A stretch of DNA of 49,651 bases from Caballeronia mineralivorans PML1(12) (GTDB lineage: Bacteria; Pseudomonadota; Gammaproteobacteria; Burkholderiales; Burkholderiaceae): NCBI RefSeq assembly GCF_001028175.1, contig NZ_AEJF01000190.1, forward strand, positions 1 to 49,651, given 5' to 3'. Positions 24,010-33,800 of the stretch are shown here, in pieces. How positions within the stretch are numbered: the first letter of the stretch is position 1; each line of letters starts with the position of its first letter. The translations under genes and the position numbers were made by a program. The notes beneath the pieces are model-generated. The model worked only from the letters and a program-made list of their open reading frames with translations. It did not search any database and was not told the DNA's origin.

Positions 24010-24789
24010 ATGGACATGGGAATCAAGGGGCGCACGGCGCTCGTGTGCGCGGCCAGCAAGGGTTTGGGACGCGGTTGCGCGGAGGCGCTCGCGGCTGAGG
24101 GTGTCAACCTCGTGATCGTGGCGCGCACGGCGGGACCGCTCGAAGCCACGGCCGAGCATCTTCGTGCAAGCTTTGGCGTGAATGTGACGGCGGTAGCGTG
24201 CGACATCACCACGGCCGCAGGGCACGCCGCGGCGCTAGCCGCGTGCCCTGCGCCGGACATTCTCGTGAACAACGCCGGTGGCCCGCCGCCGGGCGATTTC
24301 CGGCAATTTACGCGCGACGACTGGATCAAGGCGCTCGATTCGAACATGCTGACGCCCATCGAACTGATCAAGCAGACGCTCGACGGCATGATCGAGCGTG
24401 GTTTTGGGCGCATCGTGAATATCACGAGTTCGTCGGTGAAGGCGCCTATCGATGTACTGGGGTTGTCGAATGGCGCGCGTTCGGGGCTGACGGGTTTTGT
24501 CGCGGGCTTGTCGCGCAAGGTCGCGGCAAGCGGCGTCACGATCAACAACCTGCTGCCGGGCTCCTTCGATACCGACCGGCTCGTCACCACGTTCCAGGCG
24601 GACGCGAAAGCGAACAACATCACGGTGGAAGAGGCCAAGAAGCGCCGCATGGGCCGGCTGCCCGCTGGCCGTTTCGGCACGCCCGAGGAGTTCGGCAAGG
24701 CGTGCGCATACCTGTGCAGCGTCCATGCGGGCTATATCACCGGGCAGAACCTGCTGATCGACGGCGGTGCTTATCCGGGCACGTATTGA
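24010..24789 (+). CDS. SDR-family protein, 3-oxoacyl-ACP-reductase-like, atypical active site
   Basis: A 259-residue short-chain dehydrogenase-fold protein. The cofactor loop is AASKGLGRGCAEAL and the NNAGG motif is present (ILVNNAGGPP). The serine strand is IVNITSSSVKA, but where classical SDRs have Tyr-x-x-x-Lys this protein has SNGARSGLTGF, so the catalytic Tyr and Lys are missing. This matches a known BKR-like SDR subgroup with an imperfect catalytic tetrad. NAD(P) binding is likely; substrate and even activity are open. The C-terminus YITGQNLLIDGGAYPG is typical. ATG 24010 has AAGGGA six bases before. mgsA follows by 37 bases, so they may be co-transcribed. Confidence 0.87.
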   Translation: MDMGIKGRTALVCAASKGLGRGCAEALAAEGVNLVIVARTAGPLEATAEHLRASFGVNVTAVACDITTAAGHAAALAACPAPDILVNNAGGPPPGDFRQFTRDDWIKALDSNMLTPIELIKQTLDGMIERGFGRIVNITSSSVKAPIDVLGLSNGARSGLTGFVAGLSRKVAASGVTINNLLPGSFDTDRLVTTFQADAKANNITVEEAKKRRMGRLPAGRFGTPEEFGKACAYLCSVHAGYITGQNLLIDGGAYPGTY

Positions 24790-24826
24790 TTCGAATTCCA
24801 TAAACATCACGACAGAGAGGCATTCG

Positions 24827-25213
24827 ATGACCCCACGCGTTGCGTTGATCGCGCACGACATGAAGAAGGACGACATCGTGGCGCTGGCCGGCGAGTTTGC
24901 GGCCACGTTGGCGCAGTGCCGGCTGGTGGCCACCGGTACGACCGGCGCGCGAATCGCGGCGGCCCATGGGCTGGAGGTGGAGCGCAAGCTCTCCGGTCCG
25001 TTCGGCGGCGACCTGCAGATTGGCGCCGAACTGGCGGAGGGGCGTGTCGACGTGGTGATTTTCCTGCGCGACCCCATGACGCCGCAACCGCACGAACCGG
25101 ATATCAACGCGCTCGTGCGCGCGTGCGACGTCCACAACGTGGCGTGTGCGACGAACCTCGCCACGGCACGCATGATTCTCGATGATCTGAAGCTACGCTT
25201 GGGCCGAGCTTAG
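24827..25213 (+). CDS. mgsA: Methylglyoxal synthase
   Basis: A 128-residue enzyme converting dihydroxyacetone phosphate to methylglyoxal and phosphate, a bypass of lower glycolysis used when sugar phosphates build up. It starts RVALIAHDMKKDDIV; the phosphate site is ATGTTGARI with the catalytic aspartate region following in SGPFGGDLQIGA. IFLRDPMTPQPHEPDI and NVACATNLATA complete the signature. The start at ATG 24827 is set by AGAGAGG six bases upstream; an upstream in-frame ATG is rejected. It lies between the SDR gene and the quinone oxidoreductase, all on the plus strand. Confidence 0.94.
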   Translation: MTPRVALIAHDMKKDDIVALAGEFAATLAQCRLVATGTTGARIAAAHGLEVERKLSGPFGGDLQIGAELAEGRVDVVIFLRDPMTPQPHEPDINALVRACDVHNVACATNLATARMILDDLKLRLGRA

Positions 25214-25270
25214 GTCGAGTTCAGGTCGCACTGCACAGTGACCGGCTGACGCCGGCAAAAGGAGACAAGG

Positions 25271-26245
25271 GTGACAAAAGCAATTCGCTTCAATAAAACC
25301 GGTGGCCCGGAAGTGATGAAATGGGTGGACGTCGAAGTGGGCGAGCCGGGCAAGGGCGAGATTCGCGTGAAGCATCACGCGGTTGGCTTGAACTATATCG
25401 ACGTGTACTTCCGTACCGGGCTTTATCCAATGCCGCTGCCCGGCGGCATTGGCATGGAAGCGGCGGGCGAGGTGACCGCGGTCGGTGAAGGCGTGACGGA
25501 TTTTAAAGCGGGCGATCGCGTAGCCTATGCGTCGCGGCCGCCGGGCGCGTATGCCGAGGAACGGGTGATGTCGGCGCAATATGTCGTGCGCTTGCCCGAC
25601 GCAATCGGGTACGAGGACGCAGCGTCGGTCATGTTGCAGGGCTTGACCGCGCAATATCTGCTGCGACGGACGTATCGCGTGAAAGCCGGCGATACGATCC
25701 TGATCCATGCGGCGGCCGGCGGCGTGGGCACGCTTGCGTGCCAGTGGGCCAAGGCGCTGGGCGCGACGGTGATCGGCACGGTTGGATCGGACGAAAAGGC
25801 CGAACTGGCGAAGGCGCACGGCTGCGATCATCCGATCGTCTATACCCGTGAGGACTTCACTAAGCGCGTGCGCGAAATCACGAACGGCGCGGGCGTGCCG
25901 GTGGTCTACGATTCGATCGGCAAGGACACGTACACGGCATCGCTCGACTGTCTCGCGCCGTTGGGCATGTTTGTGAGTTTCGGCAATACGTCGGGGCCGT
26001 TGCCGCCCATCGATTCGTCGGAGTTCGCCGGGCGCGGTTCGCTTTATTTCACGCGGCCGACGTTGTTCAGCTATATCGCCAAACGCAGCGACCTCGAGGA
26101 GATGGCGGCCGAATTGTTCAACGTGTTGAGCACGGGCCAGGTGAAAACGAGCGTGCGGCAGCGGTATCCGCTGGCTGAAGCGGCGAAAGCGCACGAGGAT
26201 CTGGAAGCGCGGCGGACGACGGGATCGACTATTTTCCTGCCTTGA
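25271..26245 (+). CDS. qorA: NADPH:quinone oxidoreductase, zeta-crystallin type
   Basis: A 324-residue zinc-free medium-chain dehydrogenase that reduces quinones with NADPH. The GroES-like half has VGLNYIDVYFRTGLYP and GIGMEAAGEVTAVGEGV. The Rossmann half has ILIHAAAGGVGTLACQWAKALGA, the AxxGxxG NADPH loop, then VVYDSIGKDTY. No structural or catalytic zinc cysteines are seen, as expected for QOR. Start GTG 25271 has GGAG six bases before. It may form one transcript with mgsA, 57 bases upstream, where a link to detoxifying reactive carbonyls is plausible but unproven. Confidence 0.9.
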   Translation: MTKAIRFNKTGGPEVMKWVDVEVGEPGKGEIRVKHHAVGLNYIDVYFRTGLYPMPLPGGIGMEAAGEVTAVGEGVTDFKAGDRVAYASRPPGAYAEERVMSAQYVVRLPDAIGYEDAASVMLQGLTAQYLLRRTYRVKAGDTILIHAAAGGVGTLACQWAKALGATVIGTVGSDEKAELAKAHGCDHPIVYTREDFTKRVREITNGAGVPVVYDSIGKDTYTASLDCLAPLGMFVSFGNTSGPLPPIDSSEFAGRGSLYFTRPTLFSYIAKRSDLEEMAAELFNVLSTGQVKTSVRQRYPLAEAAKAHEDLEARRTTGSTIFLP

Positions 26246-26611
26246 TGGGAGAGTGAAAGGACGGGGCGGCGGGATTCGTTCGTGCCGCGCCGTCAGCGCC
26301 AGGACCACCACAAAACATCTCGCTGCGAACGCTTTGCGCAGCACCCTTTACACATTATTTACGCCTGCGTTCCGATCTTTGACCCGGCTTTTATGCCGAC
26401 GCGCTTAATGTTCGGAGCCATTGTTCAATACCCGGACCAACAGCTGGCGAGACGAGCCAACCTGACGAAAGACCCTATAACGGACCGGATAGCGGAAACG
26501 CAAGAACCAGCAGTTCGTCATACTAGGAAAGTCACGTGTCAATGCGTGGAAACCGCCGAACCCGAAGAACCCGATCCTCGCCTGGATGCGATTGCGCCAA
26601 CAAGCTAAAAA
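26246..26611. other. Intergenic region before kdpD
   Basis: 366 bases without a gene. I looked for a kdpC remnant in this stretch and found none. A TTGACC near 26379-26384 with CTTAAT 19 bases later is a weak promoter candidate. No Shine-Dalgarno precedes kdpD; the leader ends in AAGCTAAAAA. Confidence 0.4.
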
Positions 26612-29458
26612 ATGAACCGCCCAAACCCAGACGAGCTGCTCGGAAAGCTGCAAAGAGAGGAGGAAAAGAGTCATCGCGGACGGCTGAAGATTTTTTTTGG
26701 CGCGTCGGCCGGAGTGGGCAAGACCTACGCCATGCTGCTTGCCGCGCGCAGCAGAAAGGAGCAGGGCGATGACGTAGTCGTCGGCATAGTGGAAACGCAC
26801 GGCAGGAGCGAAACCGCCGCGTTACTGGAAGACCTCGAACAACTGCCGCCGGCGAATATGACGTATCGCGGCCATGCGCTCAAGGAATTCGATCTCGACG
26901 GAGCGCTTCAGCGCCACCCGCAGCTTTTACTCGTCGACGAACTCGCTCACTCGAACGTCCCCGGCGCTCGTCATCTGAAGCGCTGGCAGGATGTGCATGA
27001 ACTGCTGGACGCCGGTATTGACGTCTATACCACGGTCAATGTCCAGCATCTGGAAAGCCTGAACGACATCGTGGGGCAGATCACGCAGATCCGCGTCTTC
27101 GAGACTGTCCCGGATCGCGTCCTGGATCAAGCCGATGAAGTCACGCTGGTCGATCTTCCGCCCGAGGAACTGCTCGAACGGTTGCGTCACGGCAAGGTCT
27201 ACATGCCGCAGCAAGCGGAACACGCGGTTCGCAATTTTTTCCGCAAAGGCAACCTGATCGCGCTGCGCGAACTGGCGCTGCGGCGCACGGCGGATCGCGT
27301 CGACGCGCAGATGCGTGAGTACCGCGCGGACCGGTCTATCGACAGGATCTGGCAGGCGCGCGACCGGCTGGTGGTGTGCATCGGGCCGGGGCCGGAAGCG
27401 CCTACGCTGGTGCGCGCCGCAGCACGGCTCGCGGCAAGTCTTCGTTCCGACTGGATCGCGGTGTACGTCGAAACACCGCGGCTGCAAAAACTCTCCGATA
27501 CCCGTCGTGACCGCACGCTGACCGCGCTCAAACTCGCTGCCGAACTGGGCGCGGAGACGGTAACGCTGGCCGGCGCGGATGCGGTCGCGACGCTGATCGG
27601 GTATGCGCAGGCGCGCAACGCGTCGAAGCTGGTGGCAGGGGCGTCAAAGCGGCGCGGTTTCGCGCGCTGGCTAAAACGCTCGTTCGGCGAGCGGCTGGCG
27701 GAACACGCGGGCGACCTCGATCTCACGTTGATCCGCGCGCGGGAGGGTGAGCGAAGAGAGGGAAGCGGTCCATTGCCGCAAGAAGAAGGGACCGCTCCCG
27801 ACCGGCGCGACGCGTTGAGCGCCGCGCGCGAGCAGCGCTCGGCGTCGCGTGGCTATGCGTACGCCATCGCGATCTGCGCGGTCATCACGCTGCTTGCAAG
27901 CCAGATCCGCGATCATTTCGATCTCACGAATCTCGTGATGTTTTATCTCATTGGCGTGATTTACGCGGCGGCGCGCATCGGCCGTGGTCCGGGCGTGCTG
28001 CTCTCGTTCCTGAGCGTCGCGGCCTTCGACTTTTTCTTCGTGCCGCCGCGCATGTCGCTGTCCGTCTCGGACACCCAATACCTGCTGACCTTCGCCGGCA
28101 TGCTGCTGACGTCGCTGGTGATCAGCCATCTCACGTCGAGCTTGCGGCGCGAGGCGCGCGTCGCGTCAAAGCGCGAGCGCCGCACGGGCGCGATGTACGC
28201 GATGGCCGGCGAACTCGGCGCGGCGCTCGCGACCGAGCAGATCGTCGGTATCGGCATGCGGCATGTGAGTGAAGTGTTTCGCGCGAAGGTCGCTATGTTA
28301 CTGCCCGATTCCACCGACAAGGTCCGCCAGAAGCTCGACCCATCGGATACGTCCGCTGCCGCGTTGCTGCTCGATGCGAGCACGCTGGATCTTGACGTCG
28401 GCCAATGGGTGTACGACCAGCAGAAACCGGCCGGCCGCGGCACGGACACGCTGCCTGCAGCGGCCGCGCTTTATTTGCCGCTCAAGGCGCCGATGCGCAC
28501 GCGCGGCGTGCTCGCCGTCGCCACGCGCAATGCCGGCGAGCTCGACGTGCCCGAGCAAAAGCGCATGCTCGACGCGTTTGCCGCGCAGATCGCGCTGGCG
28601 CTCGAACGGGTGCATTACGTCGAGATTGCCCGCGATGCGCTCGTCAGCATGGAGTCCGAGCGCCTGCGCAATTCGCTGCTGTCCGCCATCTCGCACGATT
28701 TGCGCACGCCGCTTACGACTATCGTCGGTTTTGCATCGATGCTCGCGGAAGCGCGCGGCGATACCCATTCGCCGGCAAATGCCGAGCTGATCGCGGCAAT
28801 TCACGACGAATCGCTGCGCATGACGAGCATTGTCACGAATTTGCTGGACATGGCGCGCTTGCAGGCGGGTGGCTTGCGGCTGAACCTGCAATGGTCGCTG
28901 CTGGAAGAGACGGTAGGCGCCGCGTTGCGGGCGTGCCGGCGGGTTTTGAATGGCCGTCCGGTCGAGGTTCGTTTGCCTGCCGATCTGCCGTTCCTGCAAC
29001 TCGATGCCGTGCTGATGGAGCGGCTGTTTTCGAACCTGCTGGAGAACGCCGCGAAGTACACGCCGCCGGGCTCGAAGCTCATCATCGGGGCGGAGAGTGT
29101 CAGTGTGGATAACAAGCCGTTCGTGCGGGTTTATATCGACGATTTCGGTCCGGGTCTTCCCGTGAACATGGAAGACCGTGTGTTCGAGAAATTCACGCGC
29201 GGCGAGAAGGAATCGGCCAAGCCGGGCATCGGGCTTGGGCTTTCGATTTGCCGCGCGATCGTGGAAGCGCACGGCGGTACAATCGGCGCGAATAACCGGC
29301 TGGATGTGAGTCTTCCCGACGCGCCGGTTCAGGGCGCGCGCTTCTGGTTCACCTTGCCCGTCGATGCACCGCCTCCCGTGCCAAGTTTCTCCGATGAAGC
29401 CGAGCAGGACTTCGTCGATTTTCCTCCGTCGGACCCTAAAGCCCATGAGCGAACCTAA
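26612..29458 (+). CDS. kdpD: Sensor histidine kinase KdpD
   Basis: A 948-residue membrane sensor kinase, which in other bacteria senses low K+ or salt stress and controls the KdpFABC pump. Domains in order: the KdpD N-terminal ATP-binding domain (Walker A GASAGVGKT at 30-38, VDELAHSN at 108-115), a Usp-like domain about 250-375, four closely packed helices (DUF4118) about 415-510, a GAF-like region about 525-665, the HisKA box SHDLRTP with His695, and the ATPase with N box LLENAAKYT, G1 DFGPGLP and G2 GIGLGLS (872-878). A low-complexity charged linker lies at 377-410. It overlaps kdpE by 14 bases. kdpFABC is not next to it here. Confidence 0.96.
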   Translation: MNRPNPDELLGKLQREEEKSHRGRLKIFFGASAGVGKTYAMLLAARSRKEQGDDVVVGIVETHGRSETAALLEDLEQLPPANMTYRGHALKEFDLDGALQRHPQLLLVDELAHSNVPGARHLKRWQDVHELLDAGIDVYTTVNVQHLESLNDIVGQITQIRVFETVPDRVLDQADEVTLVDLPPEELLERLRHGKVYMPQQAEHAVRNFFRKGNLIALRELALRRTADRVDAQMREYRADRSIDRIWQARDRLVVCIGPGPEAPTLVRAAARLAASLRSDWIAVYVETPRLQKLSDTRRDRTLTALKLAAELGAETVTLAGADAVATLIGYAQARNASKLVAGASKRRGFARWLKRSFGERLAEHAGDLDLTLIRAREGERREGSGPLPQEEGTAPDRRDALSAAREQRSASRGYAYAIAICAVITLLASQIRDHFDLTNLVMFYLIGVIYAAARIGRGPGVLLSFLSVAAFDFFFVPPRMSLSVSDTQYLLTFAGMLLTSLVISHLTSSLRREARVASKRERRTGAMYAMAGELGAALATEQIVGIGMRHVSEVFRAKVAMLLPDSTDKVRQKLDPSDTSAAALLLDASTLDLDVGQWVYDQQKPAGRGTDTLPAAAALYLPLKAPMRTRGVLAVATRNAGELDVPEQKRMLDAFAAQIALALERVHYVEIARDALVSMESERLRNSLLSAISHDLRTPLTTIVGFASMLAEARGDTHSPANAELIAAIHDESLRMTSIVTNLLDMARLQAGGLRLNLQWSLLEETVGAALRACRRVLNGRPVEVRLPADLPFLQLDAVLMERLFSNLLENAAKYTPPGSKLIIGAESVSVDNKPFVRVYIDDFGPGLPVNMEDRVFEKFTRGEKESAKPGIGLGLSICRAIVEAHGGTIGANNRLDVSLPDAPVQGARFWFTLPVDAPPPVPSFSDEAEQDFVDFPPSDPKAHERT

Positions 29459-30143
29459 CCTCACTGTCGTGTTGATCGAGGACGAAAAGCAGATTCGCCG
29501 CTTTGTGCGTGCGTCGCTGGAGGCCGAAGGCATTACCGTGCACGAGGCGGAAACGGGCAAGCAGGGGCTGGTGGACGCGGCGACGCGCAAGCCGGATCTC
29601 GTGATCGTCGATCTCGGTTTGCCCGATACCGATGGACTCGACGTGATCCGCGAGTTGCGGAGCTGGACCGAGCTGCCGGTGATCGTGCTGTCGGCGCGCA
29701 CTCAGGAGGAGGAGAAGGTCGCGGCGCTGGACGCCGGTGCCGACGACTACCTGACCAAGCCGTTTGGCGTATCGGAATTGATGGCGCGGATTCGCGCGCA
29801 TTTGCGGCGCCGCAATCAGGCGGCGTCGAGTGAATCGCCTTTGGTGAAATTCGGCGACGTCGTCATCGATCTCGGCTTGCGCCAGGTCACGCGTGCGGGT
29901 GCGCCCGTGCATCTGACGCCGATCGAATACCGGCTGCTGTCCACGCTCGTGCGCCACGCTGGCCGTGTGCTGACGCACCGCCAGTTACTGCGTGAGGTGT
30001 GGGGGCCGTCGCATGTGGAAAGCCACCACTACCTGCGCATCTACATGGCGCATCTGCGGCAGAAGCTTGAACGTGACGCCGCGCAGCCGGAGCACATCGT
30101 GACTGAAACCGGTGTGGGTTATCGGTTGATCGGGGCTGTCTGA
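29445..30143 (+). CDS. kdpE: Response regulator KdpE
   Basis: A 232-residue OmpR-class regulator paired with KdpD. The receiver has the acidic pair Glu12-Asp13, phospho-acceptor Asp56 in VIVDLGLPD, and the lysine of DDYLTKPFG; the winged helix includes HLTPIEYRLLSTLVRHAGRVLTHRQLLREVWG and the ending ETGVGYRLI. ATG 29445 lies within the last 14 bases of kdpD, giving translational coupling; longer in-frame starts would overlap kdpD heavily and add a non-family N-terminus. The gene's end overlaps the convergent NmrA-like gene by 25 bases. Confidence 0.96.
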   Translation: MSEPNLTVVLIEDEKQIRRFVRASLEAEGITVHEAETGKQGLVDAATRKPDLVIVDLGLPDTDGLDVIRELRSWTELPVIVLSARTQEEEKVAALDAGADDYLTKPFGVSELMARIRAHLRRRNQAASSESPLVKFGDVVIDLGLRQVTRAGAPVHLTPIEYRLLSTLVRHAGRVLTHRQLLREVWGPSHVESHHYLRIYMAHLRQKLERDAAQPEHIVTETGVGYRLIGAV

Positions 30144-30775
30144 AGCGCGTCGAGCACGTCGTCTATCGGCACCTCGCCGCCGACAAAGCCGATTACCTCG
30201 TCCCGCACGTCGCGTGTGATGCATGCCACCGTGACGCGGGCGACGTCCTCGCGTGAAACGGGCGCGGCGTTCAAGCCGCGTTGGGTGGAGAGTGCCATCG
30301 TGCCGCGGCCGAATTCGTCGGAGAGTGGTCCGGGTCGCAAGATTACGTACGGGACGCCACTTGTCTGGACGTAGTCGTCGGCTTGGCGCTTCATTTTCGA
30401 GTAATGCTTGAGCGCGAGCGGGCTGGATTCCGGCCAGTACGCGGAGATTGCGCTGATGACCACGAGCTGTTTTGTGCGGCGGCGTTTGGCGTAGTCGGCG
30501 GTGCGTTGCACTGCGTCGCGATCGATCGCGCGTTCTTCGTTCACGCCTTCGCTTTCCGCCGATCCTGCGGCGTAGACCACGTGCGTGACGTCGTCGAAGG
30601 CGTGGGAGAAATCGTTTGTCAGGTCGCCGAGTACGATTTCGGCGCCGAGTGCGGCGAACTCACCGCGGTGCGCGGATTTACGCAGCAGGACTTTGAAGGG
30701 GAGGGATGCGGCACGTAGTTGCCGGGCAATGTGGCGGCCGGTCCGGCCGTGCGCACCGATGAGCAGGACTTTCAT
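30119..30775 (-). CDS. NAD(P)-binding NmrA/atypical SDR-like protein
   Basis: A 218-residue Rossmann-fold protein. The N-terminal cofactor loop reads VLLIGAHGRTGRHIARQL (GxxGxxG), followed by VVYAAGSAE, VVISAISAYWP, HYSKMKRQADDYV and YVILRPGPLSDE, the layout of NmrA-like/SDR_a5 proteins that act as nucleotide-sensing regulators or reductases. The KMK portion places a lysine near the SDR YxxxK position. AGGAG lies nine bases before ATG 30775, and mdtC ends only 40 bases upstream, so it is probably the last gene of the efflux operon. Its substrate is unknown. Confidence 0.8.
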   Translation of the reverse strand: MKVLLIGAHGRTGRHIARQLRAASLPFKVLLRKSAHRGEFAALGAEIVLGDLTNDFSHAFDDVTHVVYAAGSAESEGVNEERAIDRDAVQRTADYAKRRRTKQLVVISAISAYWPESSPLALKHYSKMKRQADDYVQTSGVPYVILRPGPLSDEFGRGTMALSTQRGLNAAPVSREDVARVTVACITRDVRDEVIGFVGGEVPIDDVLDALQTAPINR

Positions 30776-30815
30776 TGCTGTTGGCTCCTTCTGGTAGTGG
30801 GCGAAACCTACTCGA

Positions 30816-33800
30816 CTATGTTAGCAGCCCCCGGCGCCCCCGCCGTTCCTCCGACCAGATCCGGATCCGGTCCATATAAAGATAAACCACCGGCGTTGTA
30901 TAAAGCGTCAGCAACTGACTCACGATCAAGCCGCCCACAATCGCAATCCCGAGCGGCGCACGCATCTCCGATCCCTCGCCGGTCCCGAAAGCCAGTGGCA
31001 ACGCGCCCAACAACGCCGCGGCAGTCGTCATCATGATCGGCCGGAAGCGCAGCAAACACGCTGCTTCAATCGCCTCACGCGACGTCGCCGCCCCATTGCG
31101 CTGCGCCTGGATCGCAAAGTCCACCATCATGATCGCGTTCTTCTTCACGATGCCGATCAGCAGGATCACCCCGATCAACGCGATGATGCTGAACTCCGTT
31201 TTGAACAGCAGCAATGCAAGCAACGCGCCAATACCCGCCGACGGCAAGGTCGAGAGAATCGTGATCGGGTGAATGTAACTCTCGTACAGAATCCCGAGCA
31301 CGATATACACCGCAGCGAGCGCCGCCAGAATCAGGATCGGCTGATCCTTGGTGGAATCCTGGAACTGCTGGGCCGTGCCCGCAAAACTGCCGTGAATCGT
31401 GCTGGGCACACCGATGGTCGCCATGGTCTCGTAGATGGCAGCGGTGGCGTCGGAGAGCGACTTGCCGGGCGGCAGGTTGAACGAGATCGTCGATGCCACG
31501 AACTGACTCTGGTGATTCACCGAAAGCGGCGTGTTGCCCGGCCCGAACTTGGCGATAGCCGAGAGCGGGATCATCGTTTCCTTCGATGTCGACACAGCCG
31601 CGCCCGCCGACGAACTGGACTTGCCGCTCGCCGCAATGGCATTTGTCGCGGCATTGCGGATGGACGCGAGCGCCAGTGTGCTAGTTGTATCGGTTGATGA
31701 CGTACTGGTGCTCGAACTGGTGGACGCGGATGTGACTTTGGACGTCGTCGTGGTCGCATTCGTCGATGCAGCCCCGCTCGCAGTACCGCCCGACGTGCTC
31801 ACATAGATTTGCTTGAGCATTTCCGGGTCTTGCCAGTATTTCGGCGCGACTTCCATCACGACGTGATACTGGCTCAGCTCGTTGTAGATGGTGGACACCT
31901 GACGTTGGCCAAAGGCGTCGTAGAGCGTGTTGTCGATCTGCGCCGGCTGGATGCCCAGGCGCGCCGCCGTTGCCCGGTCGAACGTGACGAACGACTCCAG
32001 GCCGCCTTGCTGCTGGTCCGAATTGACATCGGCGAGTTCAGGGCGGGTGAGCAGGGCGTCAGTGAGCTTTGGCCCCCACGTGTAGAGATCGGTGGTGGAA
32101 TCGGCGAGCAGCGTGAACTGGTATTGCGCGTTCGATTGCCGGCCGCCTGCACGAATGTCCTGCACGGCTTGCAGGAAGGTCCGCACGCCAGCGACGTCGG
32201 AAAGCGGCGCACGCAGGCGCTGGATCACCTGTTCGGCGGACACCTTGCGCACGGTTTTCGGCTTCAGCGAAATGAACATGAAGCCCGAGTTGGTCTGCCG
32301 CCCGCCCGTGAAACCCGCCACGCTTTCTACCGCCGGATCGGCTTGCACGACCCGCATCATCTCCGAAAACTTGCCCTTCATCGCCTGGAACGACGTGCTC
32401 TGGTCGGCCTGGATGCCGCCAACAATCCTCCCCGTATCCTGCTGCGGGAAAAATCCCTTCGGCACGATGATGTACAAATACACATTCAAGCCGACGGTGG
32501 CGAGCAGCACCAGCAACACGATCCTCGGATGCGCGAGCGCGACGCCGAGCGTGCGTGCGTAACCATCCTGCATGCGGACGAACTGGCGTTCGAGCCAGCG
32601 CGAAAACCGGCCGGGCGGCTTCTGGTTTTGCGGCTCATGCAGCAAACGCGCGCACATCATGGGCGTGACCGTCAGCGAGACGACCAGCGAAACGGCGATC
32701 GCGAGCGACAGCGTTAGCGCGAATTCGCGGAACAGCCGCCCGACAATGCCGCCCATCAACAGGATTGGGAGGAACACGGCGACCAGCGAAATGCTCATCG
32801 ACAGCACGGTGAAACCGACTTCCTGCGCTCCGAGAATGGCGGCCTTCATGCGCGGCACGCCGTTCTCGATATGCCGCGAGATATTTTCGAGCACGACAAT
32901 GGCGTCGTCGACCACGAACCCCGTCGCAATGGTCAAGGCCATCAGCGAGAGGTTATCGAGCGAGAACCCGAGCAGGTACATGGCGGCGAAGGTGCCGATG
33001 ATCGAGATCGGCACGGCGACGCTCGGAATAAGCGTCGCGCGCCAGTTGCGCAGGAACAGGAACACGACCATCACGACCAGCGCCACCGCGACGATCAGCG
33101 TGAACTCCGTGTCGTGCAGCGACGAGCGGATCGTGGTCGAACGATCGGCCGTGGGGGTAATCTCGACGTCGGCGGGCAGAGCCGCCTGGAGTTGCGGCAC
33201 CATCGCCTTCACGCGGTCGATGGTGTCGATAATATTCGCGCCCGGCTGCCGGTACAGGATCACAAGCACGGCGCGCTTGTTGTTGATGAGGCCCAGGTTA
33301 CGCAGGTCCTCGACCGAATCCACTACTTCACCTACATCGCTCAGATGCACCGCGGCGCCGTTGCGGTAAGCGACCACCAGGTCGCGATATTGCGCGGCCT
33401 TGCTCGCCTGATCGTTGGTATAGAGCTGAAAGTGCGTCCCGTTGAACTCGATGGCACCCTTCGGACTGTTCGCATTCGCCGACGCCAGCGCCGCACGAAC
33501 ATCTTCCAGGCCAATGCCGTAGTGAAACAGCGCGTTCGGTTCCAGTTCCACGCGCACGGCCGGATTTGCCGAGCCGCTTACGTCCACTTCGCCCACGCCC
33601 GGCACGGTGGACAGCGTTTGCTGCAGCACGGTCGCGGCGGAATCGTAGAGCGAACCCGCCGTGCGCGTGGGGGAGGAGAGCGCGAGAATCAGAATAGGCG
33701 CGTCGGCCGGGTTGACCTTGTGATACGTCGGATTGCTTCTGAGCGACGTGGGAAGATCGGCGCGCGATGCGTTGATGGCGGCCTGCACGTCACGCGCAGC

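Noticed and set aside
28298..29701. A 467-codon minus-strand frame opposite kdpD/kdpE
   Set aside because: Shadow of a gene pair whose catalytic motifs are all visible on the plus strand.
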